32,341 nucleotides of DNA from Gammaproteobacteria bacterium. GTDB taxonomy: Bacteria; Pseudomonadota; Gammaproteobacteria; JAADHQ01. Positions 7,961-17,832 of this stretch are shown here, piece by piece. A model generated the notes under the pieces. The model did no database searches. It saw only the letters and a program-made list of their open reading frames with translations, and had not been told where the DNA came from. Every line of letters begins with the position of its first letter. The first letter of the stretch is position 1. Where the stretch lies: assembly GCA_011052215.1 (NCBI GenBank), contig DRJK01000009.1:1-32341 (forward strand), written 5' to 3'. The position numbers and the translations under genes are program-made.

Positions 7961-10609
7961 TCAGGTATCCAGTAATTCAAGCAATGTATCCCTGAGTGCA
8001 TTAAACTGTTGCTCATCAAGAGGGCGGTTGTTCTTGTCGGTAATATAGAAAAAATCTTCAATACGCATTCCAATGGTGGCAATTTTTGCATTTTGCAAAT
8101 CAATTTCACATCGTTTGAATGCCTCACCAATTCTCGAGAGTAATCCGGGTCTGTCTGCAGTGGTCACTTCAAGAATGGTTCGGGAGTTATTTTTATCCAG
8201 CGTGTAGCTGATCCTGGTATTGACTTCAAAGTGCTTATGTAGCCTTGGTATCATTCGATTAACATTGTAGTCAACCGCGTTTTCTGTACTTAAGGTGTGC
8301 TTGAGGGCTTCCTTTATTTCATTCAGTCGTGATGGATCCTTGATGCTCTTGCCATCATTTTCAAGCACCAGATAGGTATCCAGTGTGTAATTACTTCGTG
8401 TACTTAATATTCGCGCATCAACGACATTAAGGTAACTTTTTTCCAATGTTGCAGTTGTTGCCGCAAATTGGTGGGCCTTTAAAGGCCCATAGATAAAAAT
8501 TGCGGTGCTTCCACGGTTATTATCATAGCGCACACAAATCATCGGAAAGGAATTTTCTTTCATTGTTGATATCGATGTAATGTGCCAGGCAATTTCTTCA
8601 GCCGAGTACTGGATGAAATAGTCCGGGCCGAAATCCGACCAGATATGATCAATTTGCTCACGGTTTAATGCCGATGCATTCAATAACCCGTAAACATCTG
8701 CCTTTTTACTGGCAATAATTGTTTGATGACTTGTGTATTCGTCACTGCTCATGCGCAGTGCCTTATTGGTTGCATGGTATAGTTCTTTTAGCAGTGAATC
8801 TTTCCATGAATTCCATAATGCAGGATTTGTGGCACGAATGTCGGCGACTGTCAGCAGATAAATATAATCGAGGTGCGTACTGTCTCCCACTTTATTGGCA
8901 AATTCCCTTATGACTTCAGGGTCACTGATATCTTTTTGTTGTGCCGTCATGGACATGAGCAGATGATTTCTTACCAGCCAGGCCACCAGGTTCGTGTCAT
9001 ATTGCCCGAGGCCATGATCGATGCAAAACTGACGTGTATCTGTTTCGCCAAGTTTGGAATGATCTCCTCCACGGCCTTTTGCGATGTCATGATAGAGTCC
9101 GGCAATATAAAGTAATTCAGGCTTGGCAATATTCGAGATTATTTCACTGCATAACCTGAACTCATTTCGAAATTCAGGCACGGTAAAACGGCGCAGGTTC
9201 CTGACTACAAAAAGGATGTGTTCGTCAACGGTATAGATATGAAACAGATCGTATTGCATACGACCGGTAATGTTTTCAAAAGCGGGCAAATATGCCGCGA
9301 GAATACCATATCGGTTCATTCTTCTAAGTTCGTGGGTTATACCTGTCGGTTGTTTTAATATTTCAAGAAAAACACTTCGCGTGCGCAAATCATTTCTTGC
9401 TTTATCATCCATGAGTCCCCGGTTTGACCGAATCAGCCTGATGGTAGAGGCGCGCACGCCTTTTATTTTCGGGTCAAGCTGTAATAGTAAAAATATTTCA
9501 AGCAGTGCATATGGAAAATACCTGAAAATATTGGGATGTACTACCTCAATAAAGCCACGCGTAAGCTGGAACCTGCGGTTTATTGCCTTCGGTGTGACCG
9601 GGTCGGCAGAGTATAAAATTTCTTCCTGAAAATTTTGCAACAACATTTCATTAAGCCGATCCAGTTCCATGACTGTCCGGTAATATTGTTGCATGAATTG
9701 TTCGACGGCCAGGTTCTGCTTATTGTCTTTATAGCCAAAATCATGAGCTAATGTTTTCTGGTAGTCAAACAACAACCTGTCTTCACGTCTTCTTGCATGA
9801 ATATGGAGTGCAAAGCGGATCTTCCACAGAAACCGCTGGCCCTCCAGAAGAAAATGAAATTCATCTTCACTCAGGAAATCATGTTTAACCAGTTCGTGCA
9901 GGTCCCTGGTGTTAAAGTGACGTATTGCTACCCAGCCAATCATCTGGATGTCGCGAAGTCCTCCGGGGCCTTCCTTGATGTTGGGCTCAAGTTTGTTTGC
10001 TGTATCACCATATCTCAGGTGTCTGTTCTGTTGTTCATTCCATTTCGCTTCAAAAAATTCATCACTCGGCCATAAATGATCTGTTGATACTTTTTCCTGC
10101 ATCTCCTCAAACAGTTCTTCTGATCCAGTCAGAAATCTTGATTCGATCAGATTAGTGATGACAGTGACATCTTTCTTTGACTCCCTGACACAATCTTCAA
10201 CGGTACGTACGCTTTGCCCAACCTCCATGCCAATATCCCACAGCATGGTTAAAAACGATTCAATGTTACCTTCACTGGATTCAAGCACTTCCTTACTGAA
10301 AAGTAATAATAAATCCACGTCAGAACCCGGGTGAAGTTCACCACGGCCATATCCACCTACAGCAATCAGTGCAGATTGTGTGGATTTACTAAAGAATTGG
10401 CGCCATGCGCGTTTCAGCAACTCGTCAATTAATAGCGCGCTTTCATGTACGAGTAAATCAATGTCATCGTTTTCTTCAAAGCGTCGTTGCAGGCTTTGTT
10501 TGCCCTTGCTCAGGGCTTCCCGAAATATTTTTGCAGGGTTTTGTGCAGAGGCGATTGCAGCATCAAAATGCGGGGCATCAAAAACGATACTTTTGCTGAG
10601 GTCTCTCAT
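7961..10609 (-). CDS. glnD: PII uridylyltransferase / uridylyl-removing enzyme
   Basis: Senses glutamine and adds or removes UMP on PII proteins to control nitrogen assimilation. I use the ATG at 10609, giving 882 residues, close to the roughly 890 of E. coli GlnD. The ORF track's longer version starts inside map and its first 49 residues overlap that gene. Domains in order: nucleotidyltransferase with GGYGRGELHPGSDVDLL (G85-L100; Asp 97 and 99), a helical linker, an HD phosphohydrolase domain with YHDIAKGRGGDHS, and two C-terminal ACT domains (one near STAIFIYGPLKAHQFAA, one near LEVTTADRPGLLSRIG). map ends 13 bases upstream, so the two are probably co-transcribed. A start at 10651 overlapping map is the alternative. 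Confidence 0.95.
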   Translation of the reverse strand: MRDLSKSIVFDAPHFDAAIASAQNPAKIFREALSKGKQSLQRRFEENDDIDLLVHESALLIDELLKRAWRQFFSKSTQSALIAVGGYGRGELHPGSDVDLLLLFSKEVLESSEGNIESFLTMLWDIGMEVGQSVRTVEDCVRESKKDVTVITNLIESRFLTGSEELFEEMQEKVSTDHLWPSDEFFEAKWNEQQNRHLRYGDTANKLEPNIKEGPGGLRDIQMIGWVAIRHFNTRDLHELVKHDFLSEDEFHFLLEGQRFLWKIRFALHIHARRREDRLLFDYQKTLAHDFGYKDNKQNLAVEQFMQQYYRTVMELDRLNEMLLQNFQEEILYSADPVTPKAINRRFQLTRGFIEVVHPNIFRYFPYALLEIFLLLQLDPKIKGVRASTIRLIRSNRGLMDDKARNDLRTRSVFLEILKQPTGITHELRRMNRYGILAAYLPAFENITGRMQYDLFHIYTVDEHILFVVRNLRRFTVPEFRNEFRLCSEIISNIAKPELLYIAGLYHDIAKGRGGDHSKLGETDTRQFCIDHGLGQYDTNLVAWLVRNHLLMSMTAQQKDISDPEVIREFANKVGDSTHLDYIYLLTVADIRATNPALWNSWKDSLLKELYHATNKALRMSSDEYTSHQTIIASKKADVYGLLNASALNREQIDHIWSDFGPDYFIQYSAEEIAWHITSISTMKENSFPMICVRYDNNRGSTAIFIYGPLKAHQFAATTATLEKSYLNVVDARILSTRSNYTLDTYLVLENDGKSIKDPSRLNEIKEALKHTLSTENAVDYNVNRMIPRLHKHFEVNTRISYTLDKNNSRTILEVTTADRPGLLSRIGEAFKRCEIDLQNAKIATIGMRIEDFFYITDKNNRPLDEQQFNALRDTLLELLDT

Positions 10610-10622
10610 CTGGAAAATGTAG

Positions 10623-11405
10623 TTAACCGGCGGGCAGGATTGGTTCTTCATCAGAACGTAATGTAAGGACTTCAAAGCCGCTTTCGGTAACCAGAATGGT
10701 ATGTTCCCATTGAGCGGAATTTTTATGATCCTTGGTGACAACTGTCCATTCATCACCCAGTAATTTGATATTTCTTTTGCCGAGGTTAATCATCGGTTCA
10801 ATGGTGAAGGTCATGCCGGCAACCAGCTTTTCACCGGTCCCTGGCGTTCCATAGTGAACGACCTGTGGATCCTCATGAAAATTAACCCCGATTCCATGTC
10901 CACAGTATTCCCTCACAACGGAATAGTTTTTTGATTCCACATATTTCTGGATGGTGCTACCAATATCACCCAGATGAATGCCGGCTTTTATGATGGATAT
11001 AGCCCTTCTCAGGCCCTCATAGGTGGCCTCGACCAGGCGTTTGTCATGTGGGGAGGGTGTCCCCACGTAGAACATTTTGCTGGTATCGCCGTGATACCCG
11101 TCCTTGATAACAGTAATATCAATATTAATAATATCGCCATTTTTCAGCTTTTTCTTGCCAGGTATTCCATGGCAAACCTGGTGGTTCACAGACGTACAGA
11201 TTGATTTGGGGAAGCCCTTGTAATTAAGGGGTGCCGGGATGGCCTGTTGCTTGTTTACAATGTATTCATAGCAGATTTCATCTAAAAAACCGGTTGTAAT
11301 ACCTTGTTTAACATGGGGTTTTATCATTTCCAGTACTTCAGCCGCCAAGTGGCCTGCGACGCGCATCTTTTCAATTTCTTCATCTGTCTTGATACTGATT
11401 GCCAT
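10623..11405 (-). CDS. map: Type I methionine aminopeptidase
   Basis: Cytoplasmic metalloenzyme removing N-terminal methionine from nascent proteins. The 260-residue length is typical. Pita-bread-fold metal ligands are visible: NIDITVIKDGYHGDTS (two Asp), the histidine in GHGIGVNFHEDPQVVHY, TIEPMIN, and a final glutamate in AQWEHTILVT. The start MAISIKTDEEIEKMRVAG matches the family. It is divergent from rpsB with a 230-base shared upstream region, and is followed closely by glnD. The divergent map/rpsB arrangement is the usual gammaproteobacterial one. Confidence 0.97.
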   Translation of the reverse strand: MAISIKTDEEIEKMRVAGHLAAEVLEMIKPHVKQGITTGFLDEICYEYIVNKQQAIPAPLNYKGFPKSICTSVNHQVCHGIPGKKKLKNGDIINIDITVIKDGYHGDTSKMFYVGTPSPHDKRLVEATYEGLRRAISIIKAGIHLGDIGSTIQKYVESKNYSVVREYCGHGIGVNFHEDPQVVHYGTPGTGEKLVAGMTFTIEPMINLGKRNIKLLGDEWTVVTKDHKNSAQWEHTILVTESGFEVLTLRSDEEPILPAG

Positions 11406-11488
11406 TGTGTAACCCTGAAATAATGAAAGTTAACCCCTTGATTCTGTGATTGGTATTCTACATCAATACCTTGAATAATGGTGAGTCA

Positions 11489-11517
11489 TTGTTGTAAGCG
11501 CCGGAATATGGTATAAA
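11489..11517 (+). promoter_or_regulatory. Predicted sigma-70 promoter of rpsB-tsf
   Basis: TTGTTG (11489-11494) and TATAAA (11512-11517) are separated by 17 bases. They are followed at once by a GCGCGCGC discriminator, the GC-rich type associated with stringently controlled ribosomal promoters. It lies about 120 bases before the rpsB start, leaving room for a structured leader. Confidence 0.6.
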
Positions 11518-11563
11518 GCGCGCGCTAATTTAGCAAATTCACACATGTGCCGGAACGTACTGT

Positions 11564-11635
11564 AGGGTGCCTGTTAATATCAGGTTGCGGTATGGGGTAC
11601 ATGGAGGCCTAACCCTTACAAACTGGAGTTTTACC
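11564..11635 (+). promoter_or_regulatory. Candidate structured rpsB leader (S2 autoregulation site)
   Basis: The leader can fold with AGGGT (11564-11568) pairing ACCCT (11612-11616) and GCC (11569-11571) pairing GGC (11606-11608). An alternative inner hairpin is CCTG-N7-CAGG. A good Shine-Dalgarno (TGGAG) follows outside the fold, about 10 bases before the ATG. rpsB leaders in gammaproteobacteria are known to be targets of S2 feedback. That this fold is the target is inference from position and pairing. Confidence 0.4.
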
Positions 11636-12661
11636 ATGGCAAAAGTAACAATGCGCCAGATGCTTGAAGCAGGCGTGCATTTTGGTCACCAGACCCGTTA
11701 TTGGAACCCGAAAATGGCACCATTCATTTTCGGGGAAAGAAGCAAGATTCATATCATCAATCTTGAAAAAACCCTTCCTCTTTATAATGAAGCGACTAAT
11801 TTTATAAGCAGTCTTGCTGCGAAACGTGGCAAGATCATGTTTGTTGCCACCAAACGTTCTGCCCGCAATGCGATAGCTGAAGAGGCGGAGCGTGCAGGCA
11901 TGCCTTTCGTTAACCATCGATGGCTGGGTGGAATGCTGACCAATTTCAAAACAGTCAAACAGTCGATAAAAAGACTGAAAGACCTGGAATCAATGGATGC
12001 TACCGGTGGGTTTGAACGTTTGAACAAGAAAGAAGCCCTGATGCGTACCCGTGAAATGGAGAAACTCAATAAAAGCCTGGGTGGTATCAAGGACATGAAG
12101 GGGCTGCCAGACGCACTTTTTATTATCGACGTGGACCATGAAAAAATCGCAGTGCAGGAAGCAGTAAAGCTGAATATACCCATCATTGCTGTCGTTGATA
12201 GTAACAGTGCACCCGATTCGATTGATTATATTATCCCGGGTAATGATGATTCCATCCGCGCCATTCAACTTTATACACATGGCATTGCCGAGGCTATTCT
12301 GGAAGGCAAGGCAACTGCTTCACAGGTTTCAGATAGTAAAGATGATTTCATTGAAATGGATGAAGAAGGCAAATCAAAAAAACCTGCCAGGAAGGCCCCC
12401 GCCAAGAAAGTCGCGGTAAAGAAAAAAGCCGCACCAAAAGTAGCAGAGAAAAAAGCGGATGCTGAAGAATCGGATACTGAAAAAGAAGTAAATGTGGCCG
12501 AAGAGGGTGATGAAGCCAGGAAGCCTGCCGTAAAGAAAGTAGCAACCAAAAAGACCGCAGTAAAAAAGACCACGACAAAAAAAACGGCGACCAGGAAGGC
12601 TGCTGTCAAGAAAGCAACCACCAAAAAGTCAACTGCAAAAAAAGTCAAGACCGAAGAGTAA
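11636..12661 (+). CDS. rpsB: 30S ribosomal protein S2 with long histone H1-like C-terminal tail
   Basis: S2 binds the small-subunit head/body junction and is needed for S1 assembly. The start is the ATG at 11636, which gives [19 protein letters not shown] and has GGAG upstream; the ORF track's extra 23 residues are leader sequence. The first 240 or so residues are canonical ([35 protein letters not shown]). The total is 341 residues against about 241 in E. coli. The extra ~99 residues (from about 243) are low complexity: a basic Lys/Ala/Pro block, an acidic block ([19 protein letters not shown]), then a long Lys/Thr/Ala block made of XXKK repeats ([12 protein letters not shown]). There is no frameshift; the reading frame is open to the stop, and tsf follows 70 bases later. 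Confidence 0.96.
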   Translation: MAKVTMRQMLEAGVHFGHQTRYWNPKMAPFIFGERSKIHIINLEKTLPLYNEATNFISSLAAKRGKIMFVATKRSARNAIAEEAERAGMPFVNHRWLGGMLTNFKTVKQSIKRLKDLESMDATGGFERLNKKEALMRTREMEKLNKSLGGIKDMKGLPDALFIIDVDHEKIAVQEAVKLNIPIIAVVDSNSAPDSIDYIIPGNDDSIRAIQLYTHGIAEAILEGKATASQVSDSKDDFIEMDEEGKSKKPARKAPAKKVAVKKKAAPKVAEKKADAEESDTEKEVNVAEEGDEARKPAVKKVATKKTAVKKTTTKKTATRKAAVKKATTKKSTAKKVKTEE

Positions 12662-12731
12662 CCTGATGCATTGTGGCTTTATTGTTTATTGAATCGGTTG
12701 CTTGAACAGATATTTATAGAGGAAATTAATT

Positions 12732-13607
12732 ATGGCTATTACAGCGGCACTGGTTAAGGAATTACGTGAGCGTACCGGTGCAGGTATGATGGAATGCAAA
12801 AAGGCGTTGGTAGAAACCGATGGTGATATTGATAGTGCGATAGAAGCAATGCGCAAGTCAGGTCTTGCAAAGGCCGATAAAAAGTCAGGTCGCGTGGCAG
12901 CAGAAGGCATAATCAGTATTCATGTGTCTGACGACAAGAAGCTCGCGTTAATGGTGGAAATCAACAGTGAAACTGATTTCGTAGTCAAGGGTGATGATTT
13001 TAAGGGATTTGTTACCACAGTTATGAATTGTGCAGTACAGGAAAACCCGGATGATATCGAAGGACTGTTATCTGCAAAAACCGACAGCGGTGATACGGTG
13101 CAAGAGACATGCAAAGCGCTGGTGGCCAGGATTGGTGAAAAAGTACAGGTGCGCCGGTTTGCCAGGATTGCCGGGGAAAATGAGGTGACAACCTATTTGC
13201 ATGGTTCGCGTATCGGTGTTCTGGTTGAGCTCAAGGGTGGGGATAAAAGTCTGGGTAAGGATCTTGCTATGCATATAGCAGCCAGTCGACCTGTCTGTGT
13301 CAAGGCAGAGGATGTGCCGGCCGGAGTACTGGACAAGGAAAAAGAAATTTTCTCTGCGCAAGCCCGGGAAAGTGGTAAGCCTGATAATATTATTGAAAAG
13401 ATGGTAGAAGGCCGTCTCCGTAAATATTTATCTGAAATTACCTTGCTGGGACAGCCTTTCGTGAAAGCCCCGGATATGACAATTGAAAAACTGCTGACAG
13501 GAAAAGGTGCCGAGGTTATCAGTTTTATACGCATGGAAGTAGGTGAAGGCATAGAGAAAAAGACTGAAAACTTTGCTGATGAAGTAATGGCGCAAGTTAA
13601 AGGCTAA
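12732..13607 (+). CDS. tsf: Elongation factor Ts
   Basis: Guanine-nucleotide exchange factor for EF-Tu. The 291-residue length is normal. The N-terminal UBA-like domain ([26 protein letters not shown]) and the EF-Tu-contacting signature [15 protein letters not shown] at about residues 76-90 are both present. The C-terminal dimer/coiled region ends EVMAQVKG. A strong ribosome-binding site (GAGGAAAT) precedes the ATG. It forms the expected rpsB-tsf operon with the gene before it. Confidence 0.97.
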   Translation: MAITAALVKELRERTGAGMMECKKALVETDGDIDSAIEAMRKSGLAKADKKSGRVAAEGIISIHVSDDKKLALMVEINSETDFVVKGDDFKGFVTTVMNCAVQENPDDIEGLLSAKTDSGDTVQETCKALVARIGEKVQVRRFARIAGENEVTTYLHGSRIGVLVELKGGDKSLGKDLAMHIAASRPVCVKAEDVPAGVLDKEKEIFSAQARESGKPDNIIEKMVEGRLRKYLSEITLLGQPFVKAPDMTIEKLLTGKGAEVISFIRMEVGEGIEKKTENFADEVMAQVKG

Positions 13608-13616
13608 CGACCTTTT

Positions 13617-13665
13617 CCGGATGTTATCCGGGCATTCTGATGTTTCATCGTGATGAAATGCCAGC
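13617..13665 (+). promoter_or_regulatory. Stem-loops between tsf and pyrH (possible terminator/attenuator)
   Basis: CCGGAT-GTT-ATCCGG (13617-13631) forms a perfect 6-bp hairpin. Directly after it a second imperfect hairpin is possible, built on GGCAT/ATGCC around TTCATC-GT-GATGAA. No T run follows, so partial termination or RNA processing between tsf and pyrH is only suggested. Confidence 0.35.
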
Positions 13666-13688
13666 GCCCACTGTCATAGTTCTGATAA

Positions 13689-14435
<747 letters not shown>

Positions 14436-14438
14436 GTC

Positions 14439-14996
14439 ATGATAGAAGATATTAAAAAAGATGCTTCCATCCGAATGGGCAAAAGTGTGGAATCCTTTAA
14501 TAATGAACTGGCCAAGATACGCACAGGAAGGGCGCATGTCAGCCTTCTGGATCAGGTCACGGTCGATTATTATGGAAGTATGGTTCCTATAAGTCAGGTT
14601 GGAAATGTGATTGCCGAGGATGCGCGCACCATACTGGTAACACCCTGGGAAAAAGATATGGTCAAGGCCGTTGAAAAGGCCATCATGACATCAGATCTCG
14701 GACTTAATCCTGCTACAGCGGGGGTTGCTATTCGTGTTCCTATGCCACCACTAACAGAAGAGCGAAGGCGTGAGCTTGTCAAGGTCGTCAAGCATGAGGC
14801 AGAGAATGCCAAGGTTGCTGTGCGAAATATCCGCAGGGATGCCAACGGCGACTTAAAAGACCTGCTTAAGGAAAAAGAGATTTCTGAAGATGACGAAAGG
14901 AAGGGTCAGGATGGAATTCAGAAACTGACAGACAAGCACATTGTGGATATAGATAAACTTCTGGCAGTCAAGGAAGCAGAGTTAATGGAAATTTGA
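14439..14996 (+). CDS. frr: Ribosome recycling factor
   Basis: Splits post-termination ribosomes with EF-G. The 185 residues match the family exactly. It has the long-helix domain I start ([22 protein letters not shown]), the beta-sandwich domain II ([16 protein letters not shown]), and the C-terminal helix with RREDxxxxLK-like residues ([19 protein letters not shown]). It begins 3 bases after pyrH in the conserved pyrH-frr-uppS order. Confidence 0.97.
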   Translation: MIEDIKKDASIRMGKSVESFNNELAKIRTGRAHVSLLDQVTVDYYGSMVPISQVGNVIAEDARTILVTPWEKDMVKAVEKAIMTSDLGLNPATAGVAIRVPMPPLTEERRRELVKVVKHEAENAKVAVRNIRRDANGDLKDLLKEKEISEDDERKGQDGIQKLTDKHIVDIDKLLAVKEAELMEI

Positions 14997-15087
14997 TCCA
15001 GTGATATTTGTTTTTTATTAATGATAAAAAATATTTTCATAAGTCTTTTAATTTTTGAATTTTATCGTATTCCGGAAGGAATGTCTG

Positions 15088-15822
15088 ATGAGTGATTTGC
15101 CAAGTCATGTTGCCATTATTATGGATGGAAATGGTCGATGGGCAAAAAAGCGTTTTCTTCCAAGGAACTTCGGACACAAGGCCGGGGTCAAGACAACCCG
15201 GAATATCATCGAGGCCTGTTCAGACCTTGGTATCAAGGCACTAACCCTGTTTGCATTCAGTAGCGAAAACTGGAACCGCCCCAAAAAAGAGGTTGGCCTG
15301 CTGATGGAACTCTTTTTTACATCCATGCAGGCTCAAGTTAAAGGACTGCATGAAAGTAATGTTCGAATGCAGTTTATCGGTGATGTGTCCAGTTTTTCCG
15401 AAAAATTACAGCAACAGATTGCCAGGTCAGTAGCGTTAACCAAAGACAATATCGGTCTGGAACTTCGTATAGCAGTTAATTATGGTGGTAGATGGGATAT
15501 TACCAATGCGGTACGCAGCATTGCCCGCCAGGTAACCGCTGGTGAGATTGATCAGGAAGATATCAGCGACGAACTGGTATCCCGGATGGTATCACTATCT
15601 GATTTACCTGCCCCCGATCTGTTCATACGAACAGGTGGTGAACAGCGAATCAGTAATTTTTTACTTTGGCAGCTGGCTTATACAGAACTTTATTTTTCAG
15701 ATACCTTGTGGCCTGACTTTGATGAATCTGAACTGGAGCTGGCCTTCAAGGCCTTCTCATCCCGGCAGCGGCGCTTTGGCTGTACTGGTGAGCAGGTGGA
15801 AGGAACAAAGGAAGATGCTTAA
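15088..15822 (+). CDS. uppS: Di-trans,poly-cis-undecaprenyl-diphosphate synthase
   Basis: Makes the C55 lipid carrier for peptidoglycan and LPS by eight cis-condensations of IPP on FPP. I use ATG 15088, with GGAAGGA 7 bases upstream, giving 244 residues; the ORF track's earlier TTG has no such site. The signature MDGNGRWAKKR at about residues 13-23, the FAFSSENWNRP loop and the C-terminal DLFIRTGGEQRISNFLLWQ are all present. cdsA begins inside its last codons with an 8-base overlap. A 90-base AT-rich gap without clear signals separates it from frr. Confidence 0.96.
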   Translation: MSDLPSHVAIIMDGNGRWAKKRFLPRNFGHKAGVKTTRNIIEACSDLGIKALTLFAFSSENWNRPKKEVGLLMELFFTSMQAQVKGLHESNVRMQFIGDVSSFSEKLQQQIARSVALTKDNIGLELRIAVNYGGRWDITNAVRSIARQVTAGEIDQEDISDELVSRMVSLSDLPAPDLFIRTGGEQRISNFLLWQLAYTELYFSDTLWPDFDESELELAFKAFSSRQRRFGCTGEQVEGTKEDA

Positions 15823-16639
15823 GCAAAGGCTGTTAACGGCCTTTATTCTGGTTCCTCTTGTGGTTGGCGGGATATTGTATCTACCTGAAATGGCCATTGC
15901 TGTTATCTTTGGGGTGTTACTGTTACAGGGTGCGTGGGAGTGGTCCCGGCTAACGGGCCTCGAACAATTTTTTCCTCGAATTATTTATGTTATAGCAATA
16001 GCATTCACGTTCCTGTATTTATGGCCAGGTACAGACGACAGATTATTAATGCTGTCCAATGGTTATCTTGCATTGGCATGGTGGCTGGGCGCTTTTTTTT
16101 GGATATTTATACCCGGACTATTTAAAAAAAAATCGGTAATAAATATGAGTATCAAGCTTGCTTGTGGTGCGCTTGTACTGGTCCCTGCCTGGTATGCCCT
16201 GGTTAGTATTCATTCAATAACTGGAAATGGGCCGTTATGGTTGCTTTATGCCATTGTATTGGTCTGGATCGCTGACAGTGGTGCCTACTTTGCCGGTAAG
16301 CAGTGGGGTCGTCACAAGCTTGCACCGAATGTCAGCCCCGGAAAAACATGGGAGGGTGTACTCGGTGCTTTTATTCTGGTTGCTGTTTATTGTGCTTTAG
16401 TTACGGCCTGGTTGCCGGCCAAACCCGGCAGACTTTCCGCTTTGATGATAATCAGTCTGGCACTGGTTCCAGTATCTGTAATCGGTGATTTGCTTGAAAG
16501 TCTGATGAAAAGACAGGCCGGGGTCAAGGATAGTGGCAATCTGTTACCGGGCCATGGTGGCGTGCTTGACAGAATTGATGGCCTGGTGGCGGTTCTTCCA
16601 CTGTTTATGTGGTCTGCAATACAGGTAGAACTGTTTTGA
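15815..16639 (+). CDS. cdsA: Phosphatidate cytidylyltransferase
   Basis: Inner-membrane enzyme forming CDP-diacylglycerol, the branch point for all phospholipids. The start is ATG 15815 ([16 protein letters not shown]), overlapping uppS by 8 bases, giving 274 residues. The ORF track's upstream extension is the uppS sequence in another frame. There are about eight hydrophobic helices. The CDP-alcohol transferase-like signature ([28 protein letters not shown]) is present near the C-terminus, with the catalytic acidic residues in [12 protein letters not shown] upstream. dxr overlaps its stop codon by TTGA. Confidence 0.96.
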   Translation: MLKQRLLTAFILVPLVVGGILYLPEMAIAVIFGVLLLQGAWEWSRLTGLEQFFPRIIYVIAIAFTFLYLWPGTDDRLLMLSNGYLALAWWLGAFFWIFIPGLFKKKSVINMSIKLACGALVLVPAWYALVSIHSITGNGPLWLLYAIVLVWIADSGAYFAGKQWGRHKLAPNVSPGKTWEGVLGAFILVAVYCALVTAWLPAKPGRLSALMIISLALVPVSVIGDLLESLMKRQAGVKDSGNLLPGHGGVLDRIDGLVAVLPLFMWSAIQVELF

Positions 16640-17817
16640 TTGGTATTACAATATTAGGCGCAACCGGTAGCATTGGTGTCAGCACGCTTGATGTAATCTC
16701 CCGTAATCGGCAACGATACCGTGTTGTTGCCTTGACGGCAAACCGGGATGCGGAGCGTCTGTTCGAGCAATGTATGGTGTTCAGGCCTGATTTTGCAGTA
16801 CTGATTGATGAAAATTCGGCAAAAAGATTTTCAGAATTAGTTAAGGATTCCGATCTCAAGACCCGGCTGTTAACAGGCCCCGAAAGTCTCGAGGAAGTTG
16901 CGTCACTCGATGAAGTGGATTATGTGATGGCGGCTATCGTCGGAGCAGCGGGATTATTGTCAGTGCTTGCAGCAGCACGTTCCGGCAAAAGAATATTGCT
17001 TGCTAACAAGGAAGCACTGGTTATGTCAGGAAAGATTTTTCTGGAGGAGGTCAGAAAAAATAATGCAGTACTACTCCCCATCGACAGTGAGCATAATGCT
17101 ATTTTTCAATGTATGCCAGCCAACTTCAGTGATGGACTTGAAAAAACAGGCGTGACTAAAATACTGTTGACTGCATCGGGTGGCCCCTTCAGGGAGACAC
17201 CAATCGACCAGCTCAATGATGTGACTCCGGAACAGGCCTGTGCCCACCCTAACTGGGATATGGGTCGAAAGATTTCGGTAGATTCAGCCACCATGATGAA
17301 CAAGGGTCTGGAAGTGATAGAGGCATGCTGGCTATTTAATACCCATGTCGATATGATTCAGGTTGTATTGCATCCGCAAAGTGTTATCCATTCGATGGTG
17401 CAGTATTCAGATGGATCCGTTCTGGCACAACTGGGTAACCCTGATATGCGCACCCCGATTGCCCATTCGATGGCATGGCCGGAAAGAATGAATTCCGGTG
17501 TTGAACCACTGAATATACTTGAAATTGCCAGACTTGATTTTACCGAGCCTGACTTCAAACGTTTTCCATGCCTGCGACTGGCATACCAGGCGATGACCCG
17601 GGGTGGTACAGCCCCTGCTATACTTAACGCCGCAAATGAGATAGCGGTTGAGTCTTTTTTAGGGGATGAACTTCCGTTTATGAAAATTGCTGAAGTAATA
17701 GATGACACCCTGAATAGTATCGAATCACTTGAATGTGATAGCCTGGAAACCATCCTTGATGCAGACAGACTTGCCAGGGAGAAGGCGCGTCAGCATATTT
17801 TATCTGCAACACACTGA
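16636..17817 (+). CDS. dxr: 1-deoxy-D-xylulose 5-phosphate reductoisomerase
   Basis: Converts DXP to MEP with NADPH, the first committed step of non-mevalonate isoprenoid synthesis, feeding uppS next door. I choose the TTG at 16636, which overlaps the cdsA stop as TTGA and gives (M)[19 protein letters not shown]. This aligns with the N-terminus of known Dxr, with 393 residues against 398 in E. coli. The ORF track's GTG start adds nine residues that lie inside cdsA. The NADPH loop GATGSIG, the metal/substrate motif [12 protein letters not shown], the flexible loop ASGGPFRE and [21 protein letters not shown] are intact. Confidence 0.96.
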   Translation: MIGITILGATGSIGVSTLDVISRNRQRYRVVALTANRDAERLFEQCMVFRPDFAVLIDENSAKRFSELVKDSDLKTRLLTGPESLEEVASLDEVDYVMAAIVGAAGLLSVLAAARSGKRILLANKEALVMSGKIFLEEVRKNNAVLLPIDSEHNAIFQCMPANFSDGLEKTGVTKILLTASGGPFRETPIDQLNDVTPEQACAHPNWDMGRKISVDSATMMNKGLEVIEACWLFNTHVDMIQVVLHPQSVIHSMVQYSDGSVLAQLGNPDMRTPIAHSMAWPERMNSGVEPLNILEIARLDFTEPDFKRFPCLRLAYQAMTRGGTAPAILNAANEIAVESFLGDELPFMKIAEVIDDTLNSIESLECDSLETILDADRLAREKARQHILSATH

Positions 17818-17832
17818 ATGTAAATTATAATC

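Noticed and set aside
10610-10756. 49-residue N-terminal extension of glnD in the ORF track
   Set aside because: It overlaps the 3' end of map in another frame and has no GlnD character; the ATG at 10609 gives a family-length protein.
11567-11635. Upstream extension of rpsB (23 residues)
   Set aside because: The S2 N-terminus [10 protein letters not shown] begins at 11636 with a good ribosome-binding site; the upstream part is the structured leader.
12271-12648. Minus-strand ORF of 125 residues opposite the rpsB tail
   Set aside because: Its Phe/Ala/Val-rich product is the mirror of the AAA/AAG/GCC repeats of the S2 tail, a composition artefact.
14997-15087. AT-rich gap before uppS as a promoter
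   Set aside because: Many poor matches and none convincing; the gap may simply be spacer within the operon.
15542-15814. Upstream extension of cdsA
   Set aside because: It is uppS read in another frame; the CdsA N-terminus begins at 15815.
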